Of a stretch of DNA of 64,000 nt, positions 36,091 to 48,415 are shown in pieces. Position numbers and translations under genes: made by a program. Source of the DNA: Warburgia ugandensis (lineage: Eukaryota; Streptophyta; Magnoliopsida; Canellales; Canellaceae); NCBI GenBank assembly GCA_035236585.1, contig CP141127.1, positions 66,197,495 through 66,261,494 on the forward strand. Reading direction: 5' to 3'. Numbering within the stretch: position 1 is the first letter of the stretch; each line of letters opens with the position of its first letter. Below the pieces are notes generated by a model. The model did no database searches. It worked only from the letters and a program-made list of their open reading frames with translations, and was not told the origin of the DNA.

Positions 36091-37346
36091 ATTTATTAGG
36101 TGAATCACATCGCATGTGTTAAATGCGTAAGTCCAAAAAATAGGAGAGACTCTACTAAAATTTCAGTAGAATTTAACAATTAAAAGAGAAAATTCTATTA
36201 TCTAAACTGTGACTTGCACTAGAAAAGAGCATTTAGCTCTCTCAATACTTCCACTGTGATATATATATATATATATATAAAGCCATGTAGGCTTCGCTCG
36301 AGTCAATTTTCATTATTTGATTACGTTAAATTGCAGCCTTGGGGATTGGGATCCTGACATATTTGGAATATAATTCTTCCTACTTTCTTGAAAATGATAA
36401 GATAGGGTATCTTTCATGTGATAGTAATATTAAAATGCATATCATTAATTTACTTGTTAATACATGGTCATATTTTATTAACAATTTATTCTTTATAACC
36501 ATGCGTGTGATGGAGGCCGTAGATTTCATTTTTGTAGCATTGTTTCTATCTACTGAATGTGTAGTATGGTCAACCTTTTATTACTACCATAGATCATTTT
36601 TGAAAGGAAAATCAAGAAATGTGAAGGACTTTTAGAGCTTGGGTTTGGAGATACAAAGTAACGTATTGGAATGTGATGGTGTATGCTTAGTTGATTATGA
36701 ATTTATTTGGATCATTTGTGTTTAAATTGTAATTGGGCTGCAACTAATAATTGTACAACATATTTATAAAAACTAGGTGTTATTTAGTAGACTTAGGCAC
36801 AGGTCTAACCTTTTCTTTATGAAACTTAGTTCTTGGATATTTGTGCATGTTTAGTTAAATTCTTCTACATTACTATGTCTATGTTCAAATAATGTTTATT
36901 AGGTTTTATTGTACCACATGTGTTAAATGTTTAAACATCCTAAAAATAGAGAAAATTTTGTCAAGTTTTTGTTAGATTTGTATTTCCAAAAATAGGAACT
37001 CCACCTTTCAACTATAGAAAGAAAATTTTATTTTCATGCATTTAAAAACCTAGGTCCTTACTCCTTGCACATGTATTCTTCTATGAATACTTCCCTAGCA
37101 CAAAGATCATATTGCATAGCTTTCTATAGTAGATCATTCCATAGCAAATGATCTTAAGCATTCATCTTAGCAACCCAGCAGAACTTGTTCATCATCCTAG
37201 GAACCAAAGATCACCTTGCACAAGGTATTTCCTAGAAGGTCTAGGTGTTGAGTGGTTGTGTGGATGTTGAGATGTATGGTGGCTTGCTTGGTTGATACTA
37301 CTCTTCTTAAAGAGTCTACACATCAAGAAAGACAGCATCCTTTGGG
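36091..37346. other. Repeat-derived stretch without recognised genes
   Basis: Contains a diverged direct repeat (CGCATGTGTTAAATGCGTAA near 36114 and CACATGTGTTAAATGTTTAA near 36916, each followed by AAAAATAG-AGA). Also a TA microsatellite at about 36260-36280. It looks like LTR or leader sequence of a decayed element. Confidence 0.45.
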
Positions 37347-40306
37347 TGTTGATAAGTGTATAATTTTTCATAAAAGCCACCCAATTAGTTATCCATCTGT
37401 TATAACTTATAGGGGTAAATTAGGGTTTTTAGATCAAAATTCATAACACATGCATTCTTAACCTAATGAGGCAAAAAAAAATTATTTTGTAGGTCCAAAA
37501 GCTAATCTGGTGAGTATGCAATTAATAATATTTTTAGGATTTAATTAGAAATTTTCATTTTTTGTAGGAAGCGAGTGGTGATTTGACGACCGAGATCGAT
37601 CAAGATGAACATTGATGATCAAGATCAAAGGATCGAGTCAAAGGCTCAAAATCATCACTTTAACATGAAACTAAGGGTTCAGATCATCTTTAGGATAAGT
37701 AGTGGATGCAATCAAAGGAGCTAAAGGTGGCCAAAGGGGACCCATGAAACAACCCATGCATTTCCACTACCTTTTGAATGGGAGTCATTCAAGCCACCTT
37801 AGCCATATAAGCCATGAGAGAAGGTGACAAGCTATGGAAGTCAAGCCAAACCATTTAAGCCACTCAAGCCAAGGGATGGATCCATGAAACCAAGCTAAGA
37901 GAGCCATCTAAGCCATCCATGAAGCGTAGCCAATGGAACCCTCAAAGTTAGCCATCAAAGCCTTTAAGCTAAGCTAAATGGAAGCCTAGGATTGGAGGAA
38001 AATCAAGAGGATCATCCATGAGATTTTAAGGGATACTTTGAAGGAATTTAAATGAAATATTATTAGGATAAGTTGGCATGTGTACCAATAGGCTAAGACC
38101 TTTCTATTTTTTATGCTTTTCCCACTTTTTCCTCACTTTCCTCCTCTCCACCAAATATCACCACGAATTTTAATTTCCATTGAAGAGTCCTATCTTTCAA
38201 ATATTTCTCAACCTCTAAAAATCTCATATAAACAATCAAACCAATCCCTACTTCTTAGGAAACCACTTAGCCAATCAATTTTCCCCACCTCACCCCACTT
38301 TCCTATTTGGTGATCAAATGTTTCCTAAATAGGAAACCTTGGCTCTACTTCAATTCAAGCAACTTCAAAACACTAAATCTTTCTACACCTTAACCTTATT
38401 CCTTGACTTTCCACTGGCCAAACATCACAAAATTAGAAGAGAAAGAGCTCCATTTTCCTTTTGGAAAAAAGATGCCTATATCCTTTTCAAAATTATCAAC
38501 CAGCCAGCCATGCTTCCTATCTCTCTTATGTCATGTTTATGACATCATCTTGCTAATTTTCTTTCACCTAACCTTCCTCATTTAATACCTTATCCCTAGG
38601 GCCACTTTCTTATGTTTTCACCCTATCTGAAGTTAGGAAACCACTCATCTATATATAGCCCCATGTTCCATATGAATTTTCTAAGTAAAGGTTGAGTGAC
38701 ACAACCTTGAATTCTAGCTATCCTTTTGTGCTTGAGTTGTTACTGGACTTAAGAACATTGTTGGTGCTTTTATTCCTTTGGTCCTCTTATTATTATCTTC
38801 CTTATTTTCTCTTTAATTCAGGTTAGTAACATAATTGTTTTACTTTAGTTCCATTGCTTAAGTTTTCATTGTTATGCTCCTTAGAATTCATGCTACTTTC
38901 TGGCACATAAACTCTTTCTTCTTCAGTCCATTCCATCAATTTTTCTTTATTATTCAATTAAGATTCAAGTTATTTATTCATTGGTAGTGAAAACTAAGAG
39001 AAGAGGTAGCTTAAATCCTTAATTTCTCCTCTTGAAATTCACGTTTTGTTCATGATTTTTTCCCTTAGTTTTAAGTGATTTTTCTTTATCTAGTTCACCC
39101 ACATAGCCTTTATTCATCTTAAACTCCTTCATGTGTTTTCTTTGCATGTGATTATACTTTGGACTATAAGCATTATATTGGATTTTTTTTGTGTGGTTTA
39201 GATAGTATTTCAAGATTTGGAAAAGTGCGCAAATTCCAAAAATTTTAGATAGTTTTATGCACATAATGTTGATATAAATTTGTAGGTGATTCAGTAAATT
39301 AATTTTGGAATTCTTGTTATGGATTGTTTATTTTTTCAAAGTACTTGAGATTTGGGTTCTTTCCTTACATAAAAGTTATGGTTTTAGTAGCTTTCTAATG
39401 CGAAATTTATTGACTATTCTTAAGTACCAAAATCTGAAAATTGGTTTTTCCTTAACTTTGTGCTTTAATTTCAGAAAACTAAATATTGTTTTTTCTTGAA
39501 TCCTTAAGTTCAAATTTATATTTTTATGTTTTTTATTAGATTCAATAGTTATTTTCCATGTTAGCTTGCATTAGAATTAGCAATTTTCATCATCTTTAGG
39601 GCTCCAGAATCATGTGCACAATCCAAAAACCATGCGTATGATTCTAAGTCCCATTCTCCTTTGAACTTTGGTTAAATTAGTTGTTAGATCTTGTGTTACA
39701 GTAGTTAATTAAGCTATTTTTATGTTATTTTAGGTTTACGAAGTTTCTTTTTTTGAATTTTAGAAAGTTCTATTTTTGGTAAGTTTTAGTTTAGGAAAGT
39801 TTCTTTTTTAGGTAGTTTCCTTAAGTTTAGTTTCCTAATTGGAATCCTTCTAATGCTATGTAGTTTCTTTATTTGTTGACTATTAATTAGTTAAGTTTCC
39901 AATTTCAATTGCTTAGTTTAAATTTTAGTTAGTTTTCCATACTTTTAATTCTAGATTAGGAAAGTTTCTAGTTTTACTAACTACCATAAGTTGGTTGTTT
40001 ACTGTTGTTTCCTTACTATAATTTCTAAGTTTGCATGCATGTTAGTTTAGTGATTTTTCAATTTCATTGTAATTTTGGTTTTAGTAAGTTTCCTTTCTAG
40101 TTTTAGTTTCAAATTCCATGTATGTTTCTATTTTGACTACTTTAGTTTCCTAATTCAACTACAACTCTTTCTCTTTGGTTGAAGTTAATCAATTTAAATA
40201 AAATTCAATCCATTACAAATCTGGGAGATTCCTCATGGGATTGACCTCACTTGCTTGGAAATATACATTGATTCATGTACTTGAGAGTAACTTTAAAGCT
40301 ACACCA
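37347..40306 (+). repeat. Complete LTR of the TGTTGATAAG family (~2.96 kb)
   Basis: Runs from TGTTGATAAGTGTATAAT to GCTACACCA. The end region (CTCATGGGATTGACCTC...GTACTTGAGAGTAAC) is the type seen at the 5' LTR end of Tat/Athila-like plant Ty3/gypsy elements. A TATA box is at 38649-38658 and ~1.65 kb of T-rich leader follows. Partial copies are at 23931-~25000 and 29548-31094. No internal coding region is recognisable after it, so it may be a solo LTR or the remnant of a larger element. Confidence 0.72.
38649..38658 (+). promoter_or_regulatory. TATA box in LTR
   Basis: CTATATATAG, conserved in position with CTATAAATAC at 29658-29667. Confidence 0.5.
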
Positions 40307-42035
40307 GTTGTGGTTCGAAGGTAGGAGTAATGTATATGATTTTCAATGCATGACACTTCAAGGAGTTCTTATGACATTCACACTCAATTCATATAGGGGA
40401 GTTTTATTTTGTTTTGGTATTTATGTTCATTATATTCTTGTATGGATTAATGTTTGATTTAACAAAAGTTATTTATCTTTTTGTTTCATTTGTTAGTTAA
40501 TATTTACTTCATTCTCGTATTAGACATATGCTAGCATTTTAAGTCCTTTAATTTAGTTTCTAACTATTGTTTAGTTGTTAGTATTAATTTTTTTATTCTA
40601 GCATTAGTTTTGATAAGGAAGTTGTTTATTACTTGTTTTATGTTAGTTGTTGTGTACAATTTTAAGATTGTTTAGGATATGCTTTTAGGAGCAATTTTAG
40701 TATAATTTTAAAGTTTAATATGAGTAGCTAAATTTTCACCTAGGGTAAGGATGAAACCACACTAAAATTAAAATTATTTTATGGTTAAGTATTTGTTAGA
40801 TTTAGAGTTCTAAAATATCAATCTTAGTATAGGCCAAATTAGCATACATAACTGATATCTTTTCATGGGAATTATGAAGTATTTCACTTAGTTTAAAAAC
40901 TATTTATTGTATATTAATTAACATGATAGATATAAATTCCTAGATATTTTATGATTGCAAAACAATATAAGTTTTTCTTTGAAAGTATATATGTTAAGTT
41001 AGGTGAATCATTAGGATTGACAAAATATAAAATGTAGGAATTTTAACACACACATGTTCCATGTTTTTAATCCATCAATCTTAGAATTTCATTAATTCTT
41101 TTCTAATATAGTTGATAACATTAGCATTACTTGATTTCTTGTCTTTCATTGGTTAGCAAGGTTAAAATAACTTAAAATAGATTTTGATTAAAATTTCAAA
41201 TTGAAAGTTTGAGTCTTCGTTGGATCGATCCCTACATGCACTATCTATAAAACTAATAGATCCATACACTTACACTATTTTTAAATAGACATTAATAACC
41301 AAGGTTCATGAGACATTGCATTTGTCTGGGTCCAATCAAAAGGGATCTAAAGTGTTAGATAGGTGGTTGGGCTAGATGGTTACCACCTAAAGGGTTAGAC
41401 CATAGGCTAAGTCCTAGTTGTAGTTGACGTTGATGGAAACAATGGTTAGTCCCCATTGCATGAGCTGTTATAGAGATTGAATGCGATTACTTTTGAACTT
41501 GGTTCATTGAAAACTTAGTAATTGATATCAGAGTCTTAGATAACTAATATGAGTAGAACCTTTGTCTTTAATAAGCAGAAGGTTTGGTTAGTAGGCTTGA
41601 AAAGATTGTGCCACACAACACACTTGCATGCAAACCTTAGGGACTCTGCATTCTTAGGAAAAACTTTTAAAGAACTCTTATGGACTACATTTACAACTAT
41701 CAATGAAGCATTCTTCAATAGAGAAATGGAGGCTTTAAAGAACTAGAATGATAAGGTGGTGAAATGGTTGTCTAAAAAGTCACTATCTTACTAGTCTAGA
41801 AGTTATTTCAGTACTCTACCAAAGGGTGACAAATTGTGTGATAACTTATGTGAGACATTTAATTGGGTGATTAGGGAAGGGAGGGGAAATCAATCTTGTC
41901 ACTACTAGAAGACATTATGATGCTAGTAATGACTCAATGATATGCTAAAAGAGATAGAACAAATAAGTGGCAAGAGGATATTTGTTTTAGAATTGTAGTA
42001 ATCATATAAAAGAACAAGAAGTCAAGTGGGGCTTG
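40307..42035. other. Decayed retroelement stretch
   Basis: T-rich leader-like sequence to about 41280 with no open frame worth calling. A tRNA-iMet-like primer site follows at 41523-41534. A CACTACTAGAAG sequence at 41900 resembles a CACTA terminus but is not followed by subterminal repeats until the true end at 42036. Confidence 0.4.
41523..41534 (+). other. Primer-binding-site-like sequence (tRNA-iMet type)
   Basis: TGATATCAGAGT differs at two bases from TGGTATCAGAGC, the usual plus-strand primer site of Ty1/copia elements and plant pararetroviruses. Both changes are of the deamination type. No convincing gag follows, so this is an orphan site. Confidence 0.45.
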
Positions 42036-42055
42036 CACTACTAGATAGGGGGCTT
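42036..42055 (+). repeat. Left terminal inverted repeat of CACTA-2
   Basis: CACTACTAGATAGGGGGCTT, matching CACTACAACACAGGAGGCTT from the CACTA-1 right end. Confidence 0.88.
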
Positions 42056-42780
42056 TTAAAGTCAGTTAAAAAGGATAATAGAAATTTCTTACTAAGCAAC
42101 TTCTATGGAGCTAACTTGGAAAGTTGAAAAATTTTAAAGCCATTTAGGTAAATGACTTTAAAGGTCACTAACTTCCAAAGTCATTTAGTCTTAGTTACTT
42201 CAAATGAAATTGGCTTTTGAAGTCACTTATATAAAAATAACTTCTAAAGTTGGTGAATTTTATATTCATTTTTATATAAGCGACTTAAAATTCCAACCTT
42301 TTTAATGGACTTTTAAAGTCGCTTACACTAAACAACTTCAAAAGTCTAGTCTTTTGAAGTCGCTCATCTATAAACGACATCAAAAGTTGGTAACCTTTAA
42401 AGTCATTTTTAAATAAGCAACTTGAAAAGCCCTCCTTTTTTATGGACTTTTAAAGTGATGAACTTTTGAAGTCGCTTATATAAAAATAACTTCTAAAGTT
42501 GGTGAATTTTAAAGTCGTTTTTATATAAGCGACTTCAAAAGTCCAACCTTTTTAATGGACTTTTAAAGTAACTTACACTAAACAACTTCAAAAGTCTAGT
42601 CTTTTGAAGTCGCTCATCTATAAACAACATCAAAAGTTGGTAACTGTTAAAGTCATTTTTAAATAAGCGACTTCAAAAGCCCTCCTTTTATGGACTTTTA
42701 AAGTTGCTTTTACTAAACGACTTCAAAAGATTAGATTTTTGAAGTCATTTTTCCCTAAACGACTTCAAAAGTATTTAAAT
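42056..42780. repeat. Left subterminal repeats of CACTA-2 with a 249-bp duplication
   Basis: More than twenty direct and inverted copies of GACTTTTAAAGTCGCTT/ACTTCAAAAGTC-type motifs. The block starting CTTCTAAAGTTGGTGAATTT at 42241 recurs at 42490 (period 249 bp) with few differences. These are the expected binding region for a TNPA-type protein. Confidence 0.88.
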
Positions 42781-42789
42781 TTTTTTCAA

Positions 42790-43320
42790 TTTTATATTCA
42801 AGCTCCACCACCTATATACAATTGAATAACAAACAACCCATGTATATATGATAGTCAAACAATCTTTATAAACATTTAAAACCTATTATAATAGAAATTC
42901 ATCCACTTCTTGATACAGTACCACCTGTATACAATGGATAGCAAACATCATATACACCTAATACTTCAATCTTCACAAACATGAAAAACCAACATTCACT
43001 ACAATGCATCCACATCTTAATTTCTTGATACATTACCACCTGTATATACATTGAATAACAAACATGTATACACCTTATACTTCAAACAATCTTTATAAAA
43101 CCAAACATCATATATACCTAATACTTCAATCTCCATACACATTCGAAACCAACATTCACTATAATGCATCAACATCTTTCTTGATATAGTACTACCTATG
43201 TACACAGTAATAACAAACATTCTATACACCTGATACAAATAATCTTTATAGACATGAAAAACCAAACATCCAATACAACATGCATCCACATCTTTCTTTA
43301 TACCCTAAATCGTTCTTAGA
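42790..43320. repeat. Degenerate tandem array, unit about 105-160 bp
   Basis: Four imperfect units marked by CTTGATACAGTACCACCTGT (near 42805, 42916, 43023, 43182), each followed by AATAACAAACAT and a CAATCTTTATA-ACATGAAAAACCAA block. Noncoding, between the subterminal repeats and the conserved CACTA interior. Confidence 0.75.
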
Positions 43321-43770
43321 ATATAACAACTAATACATCCAAACCCATCATTATCCATCCACATCTATCTTGAAAATAATTTATAAAAGAAACTACAACA
43401 CATGCATCCTCTATAACATCCACATTCACTTTATTTGTAAATCCATACCATTCACATTTACTTTCACAGTCTATGTAACCCTCTCATTCTTCATCTCATA
43501 AAAGTTATATAATTCAATGAATATATTGAAAACCAACTACCACATATTCACTTCATGTACAAGCTTCAAATTCACTTCATCCATACTCATTTATTCTCAC
43601 ACTCCAAATTTTCACTCATTCATCGCTTAAAATATATACACGCATGCGCATGCCCACATATTTCAAACAAAATAATAAAATCTAAAGAACACACACTAGT
43701 GAATGAAATAAACACTTTATTATGTATTTTAGGTTCATGTAGTTACTTCAAGTGATCTAATTGAAACTCA
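43321..43770. other. CACTA-2 AT-rich spacer, nothing recognised
   Basis: A/C-rich plus strand with scattered CACATTCACTT-like words continuing the array upstream. No open frame is supported. Confidence 0.5.
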
Positions 43771-45889
43771 TTACATACTCAGCCCATTCAGTTCGTATTT
43801 TATTGAGATTTACTTTGGAGTAGCTCTTCTTGTTTGCCCACTTAGAAAGCACAGTAACCTGAAATACAACATATTGAATTAAGCTCAAGCCTTTTAGCTA
43901 GATCCATAAAAACTATAGAAAAATATATGATTATGAAAAGTAAAAAGTGTTCTACCTTTCTTAAATGGGAGACAAGAATATTATCAAATATGAGGGTCCT
44001 CATGTATCTTAGGACATAATACCCACAATCCTAATGAGACTGTTATTTAGGGCACTGTGCAACAAGGACAACAAAAAAGAACCCATAAATATCATTTGTA
44101 ATAATGTAGGCTGAATTAGTGGTAACTTAGAGCAATTAACTGTTTCGTATACCTTGACATTCTTCCAAGTGAGTTTTGGTGGTTGAATAGTCTTGGTGAT
44201 ATTAGTTCATTCAAATAAAACCCTACAATTTAAATTTCAAATGCATTATAGATGAATAACAAATTACTTATCTACACATAAATCATGAAAAATAAATGCT
44301 TACTTATTTATAATTTTTGTCAGGGCTGGACAAATGTGCGATCCACAAGAATAAAAAAAGAAAGCATGCCCACCATGCACATCCAAAAGGAGTAAGATCC
44401 AATGGGACCTCCATAGATAGTGATATAAATTGTAATGGAAGTTGACAATCCCTAAGTATAGAATAAGTTAGCAAAAAAGCAAGAAAATTAAAACTTACTT
44501 GCTATTGTAGGGAATCATTAAGTCTTGTCCTTAAGAGCAGCCAAAGAAGCCTGGTAAAATATCCTAAACATGCCTCTCCATCGGCCAATGCTCCGCTACT
44601 CCAAAAATGATGCTAGGGTCAAGGAATTGGTAAAGTGCACCCTCACCCTCAAAAAAGCTAGTCACATCATTTAAGAAGCTGCATAAAAGAAATAATTATT
44701 ACTTATACCATGAAAATATAACATGTATATTTCAAATGATTTATAAGCAACTATGTGCATATACCCCATATAGGAACAATGTGAGGGTGCTCGAGTTAAT
44801 CCCATAAGCAAACTTGTAATATGTGCTCTACAATAAATGGCACTTCAACAACATCCATAGCAAGCACTCCTTGCTTGATTTGAATGGGATTGATTGCCAT
44901 TTCGTTTCTATAAAAGATGTAAAAAAATTTGGTTAAATAATAGTAATCAATGAAGAGGACCTAATTTATGATGAAAACAAACAAAACCCAAAGATATATA
45001 CAAGTACCTAGTCCTTTAATGCAGCATCAATAGCTAACACTGGAAAGGCAGTAGATCTCGGCACCCCATGTTGTTGTTGATTAACTATATATAGTTGTTA
45101 AATAATTAACTAAGGTCTCTAGCTAAAACAATTAACAAGGAAGGTAGTATGATAAGATACATACCGTGGACTCTGTGGGAATGACTAATGCCTCTAGCTA
45201 AGTGACGTGATATGCAACTGGCTACCCAATGGTTATAATATTTTCCATTTCTAGTGGAAATGGTAGGTAATCATTAGCATTCAAAGCGATGATAATGGAC
45301 AGCCACTTAGTATGTGGTGGCATACTAATTCCGTGCAAAACATTTGATTCATGCTCATAACATGAACCAACTACCATGATGTTTTAATAGGAATCTAAGG
45401 CCAATGGGCATTGACCAACCAGAAAATCAAATATGCAAGAGAGAGGTTGAGATAAAGAATTATTACAGATGGACAAGGAAAATTTCCAGTTTTGCCACTA
45501 GATATACCTCTTGGGAAGGAATTTCCTTTTCTAAGGGAGCCGAATGTCCTTCATTATCCTTTTCAGTCGGGGAATTACAGCTCGTATTTGATGGAGGTAT
45601 AGGGCCACTGCTAGAATTATGAGCAAGGGATGGAATAACAATCATCAAACCTCCCTCACACAACTAACTAAATAATTTAGAAGGAACAACATCGCAACCC
45701 ATGCCCCTAGCTTGACTTGGGTGGTCCTTATTGCCCATAGCCCTATATAGGATGTCCTCATTAGCAGTAGTGCAACTTAGAGTCTCTGCAGTAGTGCTTT
45801 ATTTGGTAAGAATGTCATACAAAATTTAATTAGAAATACATGATCATGTCATCTAATTAATTGTATAAAATTTATAAACAGGTGGAACC
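43771..45889 (-). other. CACTA-2 interior colinear with 1-539 and 9725-11394
   Basis: Matches include TTATTTAGGGCACTGTGCAA (44044) with 287-306, GTGAGTTTTGGTGGTTGA (44170) with 410, and CATGCACATCCAAAA (about 44375) with 9801. It probably contains the 3' exons and trailer of the TNPA-like gene. No intact frame was found. Confidence 0.6.
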
Positions 45890-46785
45890 ACTTACTATGC
45901 GAGAAGCAATTTGCACAATACTTTCATCTGAGAACTTGTTGCCAGTATGGCCCATTGTATGTGCCATCTTCCAGAGGATGGAGTGATCAATGGGTTCCAT
46001 AGTCCTAGCTTTCTTTTTTTGTCAAGCAAAGACACTATAGTTAGAGAGCAACATATATATAACTATAGTATCATTAAATTGAACGGGATAAATTATCGTA
46101 AATGCTACTTTAGGCTCTTCTAAATGAGCGTAGCCCAACTTGTTTAGGTGGGGTTGCATATTTGTTTCATGCACCTTTCCTCCCCTTGCACTCTTTGCCT
46201 GCACATTTCTACATGTGTGATCAAGTGCAATAATTGGATGTTACATGTAATTAATTAAATGAAGCATCATTTTTGTACATATCTCAAATTTGACAGAGGT
46301 TAGGCTCTGTACAAATGCATTCCAAACTTCCTAGTCAATGACGTTGGAGTAAATGGAAGGCACCGTGTATAGCCTTGATGGATCATTGACATTTGGAACT
46401 ATGTAATTACAAACATGATAGTTCTTCCATTTTGTCCGTTGCTCACTAGTCCCTTGTAAAGCATGCATCTTCTTATCATCAAGCACATCAAAGGTAGTCT
46501 GCAAAATGTACACATCAAATTACTAGATTTAAAAAATAAGGTAAGTTATAATGTAAATAATACATGTACTTAATGTTTACATACCTTCACCCTTTCCCAT
46601 ATTGAATCTTTTATCGAGGATGGCACATGCCTCCAATCCTCAAATGCGATAAGAACTACGCTTCTTATTGTAGAGCAGAGGAAACTACTATTATCAGTTA
46701 CACTCTCACCAATCACTTGCCCTTTACTATTATATTGGATAGTTTCTTTAATTATCATCGACTTTCTCTTGATAACCTTTTCCAT
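45890..46785 (-). pseudogene. TNPA-like CACTA protein (Transposase_24 type), copy 2
   Basis: Better preserved than the copy at 11395-12310. The first visible exon (46785 to 46585) encodes IQYNSKGQVIGESVTDNSSF, RSVVLIAFEDWRHVPSSIKD and SIWERVK, ending at a GTATGT donor. A TTTGCAG acceptor (46499-46506) opens the next exon with TKWKNYHVCNYIVPNVNDPS and, after one TAG, EVWNAFVQSLTSVKFE. Its donor reads ATATGT where copy 1 has GTATGT. A third exon (about 46200-46120; acceptor TGTGCAG) encodes AKSARGGKVHETNM and HLNKLGYAHLEEPK. A fourth (about 46015-45900) has EPIDHSILWKMAHTMG and SIVQIASRI, then GTAAGT. The stop and lost donor make it a pseudogene. TNPA homologues bind subterminal repeats such as those at 42056-42780. 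Confidence 0.82.
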
Positions 46786-47030
46786 GGTTAGTTGCCCTCT
46801 GCCCTTTCATTTTGGAGTAGTGTTCATGTTGGCCTCTTATTCATGCTGTTCATTATGGCCGTAATCTTCAGTTTGGTCTTCTTCTCATTCCATCGTTACT
46901 ACAAAGAAGAACACAATGATATTAGAACAATGACATAAAAAAAAAGCCATGTAATTCATTTAAAGAAACCAAATAGACATCACATATGCAGCAAACAAAC
47001 CGAAAGCAAATCAAATAAGAAATACATGAA

Positions 47031-48410
47031 AATAGAAACTTTCTAAAGAATAGATATTTCTAAAATTAAACTTCCCTAAAACTAAACCTACAAACTAATT
47101 TCCATGATTATAAGTAAAGCAATGTTAACTAGCATGATTCTAAGTAAATTATGATATGAGTAAAACAATGTTAACATGTATGATTCTAGTCATCACATAG
47201 CACATCTATACACATTCATTTGCACTCATATAAACATGACTAAAACAATCTAGCATTATGTAAGCAACTATGACTACCATTCGACAATTAAGAGAGACAT
47301 CATAAAGCATTTACTAGAAATCCTACATGTATGTCTTGTTGCATCTTGTTCATGCCCATTTCTAAAAATGCATTATATGTCATTCTTATCAAAATCTCAA
47401 GTGTCATTTCTATAACAAACTCAAGGATTATACAATAGAATTTATGTCTAATTTCTACCTAAAAATTGAACAAAGTTTCCTCTATTTTTTGGACATATGT
47501 ACATTTAATGCATTCATGCAAAACACCTAATAGACAATACAAATAAATTTTCATTATTTTTAAAACAAATACATACAACTTATCACATCCGAGAACCTCT
47601 AGTCACAACCACTTCACAATACATTCCACTAAATAAAAATGAGTCCACTACATCAAAGTAAATATGCACATAACTTCTCTAATAACTCATAAATTAAATC
47701 CCAAGATGTGAGGATCACTCATCAGTTATTGAAAATCCCAATAAGTTAGCTTAAGTGCACACTCAAGCTAAACTTGCATGTATGTCTTATTGCGTCTCAT
47801 TCATACTCAATTTTAGAAACGCATTATAAGTCATTCTTATAAAGGTGATCAGGCATGTACTTGGACCACCTATTGATTATTTTTTATAGTTTTAGGTAGG
47901 TTGGTAAATGCTTTTAGTCTACTCTAGGCCAAGTGTTACATGCCTTCTGGTTGGGTTTATATGCCCTTAGGTATAACATTGTTTCACTCATTGTCATTAG
48001 AATGTAATGCTTTTAGCTAAGGGTGTAAAGCCATTTACTAATTCTCCTCATGAAGTTACATTTAGGTCACTTTTCCTTAGGATTTGTATTGCTTAGTTAG
48101 CTAGGTCATGTCAACATTGTTTGTATTTTTCTCATGGCCAAACACCACCTAAATGGGAAATGATTGTAGGGATCAAATTCATGTTTTATTTGTCAGAATT
48201 TGTTCTCCAAGATAGTCCTCCACTTCTCTGATATTTTCAAGTGTTTTACCTCTTGAAAGATGGCTTACCATATTCTTATTTAAAACTAAAGCAACCAGCA
48301 TTAACATGTCCATGTTCTAGTATACACATGCATCGTTGTTTACTCATTTATCATACTTGAAACTACATCCATTTTAGTCCCTCTATATGCTTGAGAACTT
48401 AGTTTCCACT
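47031..48410. other. Stretch without recognised gene
   Basis: Holds a diverged direct repeat (CATGTATGTCTTGTTGCATC at 47328 and CATGTATGTCTTATTGCGTC at about 47777, both followed by a GCATTATATGTCATTCTTAT-like block). From about 47850 it looks like the left part of an older LTR-type repeat that received the element at 48416. Confidence 0.45.
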
Positions 48411-48415
48411 TGTCT

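Larger units (their letters stand above)
42036..47030 (-). mobile_element. CACTA-2, truncated En/Spm-type transposon
   Basis: The left end CACTACTAGATAGGGGGCTT is a good match to the inverted right end of CACTA-1. Subterminal repeats follow (42050-42780), then a tandem array, then about 3.2 kb colinear with 1-539 plus 9725-~12470 of CACTA-1. The TNPD-like gene and the right terminal repeat are absent, so the right side is truncated near 47030 (approximate). Confidence 0.82.

Noticed and set aside
36339..36635. 98-codon plus-strand frame as a small membrane protein
   Set aside because: No similarity or conserved partner; it lies in decayed LTR-like DNA and is within chance length for this region.
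41900..41911. CACTACTAGAAG as the left end of CACTA-2
   Set aside because: The better match to the CACTA-1 terminal repeat, followed at once by subterminal repeats, is at 42036.
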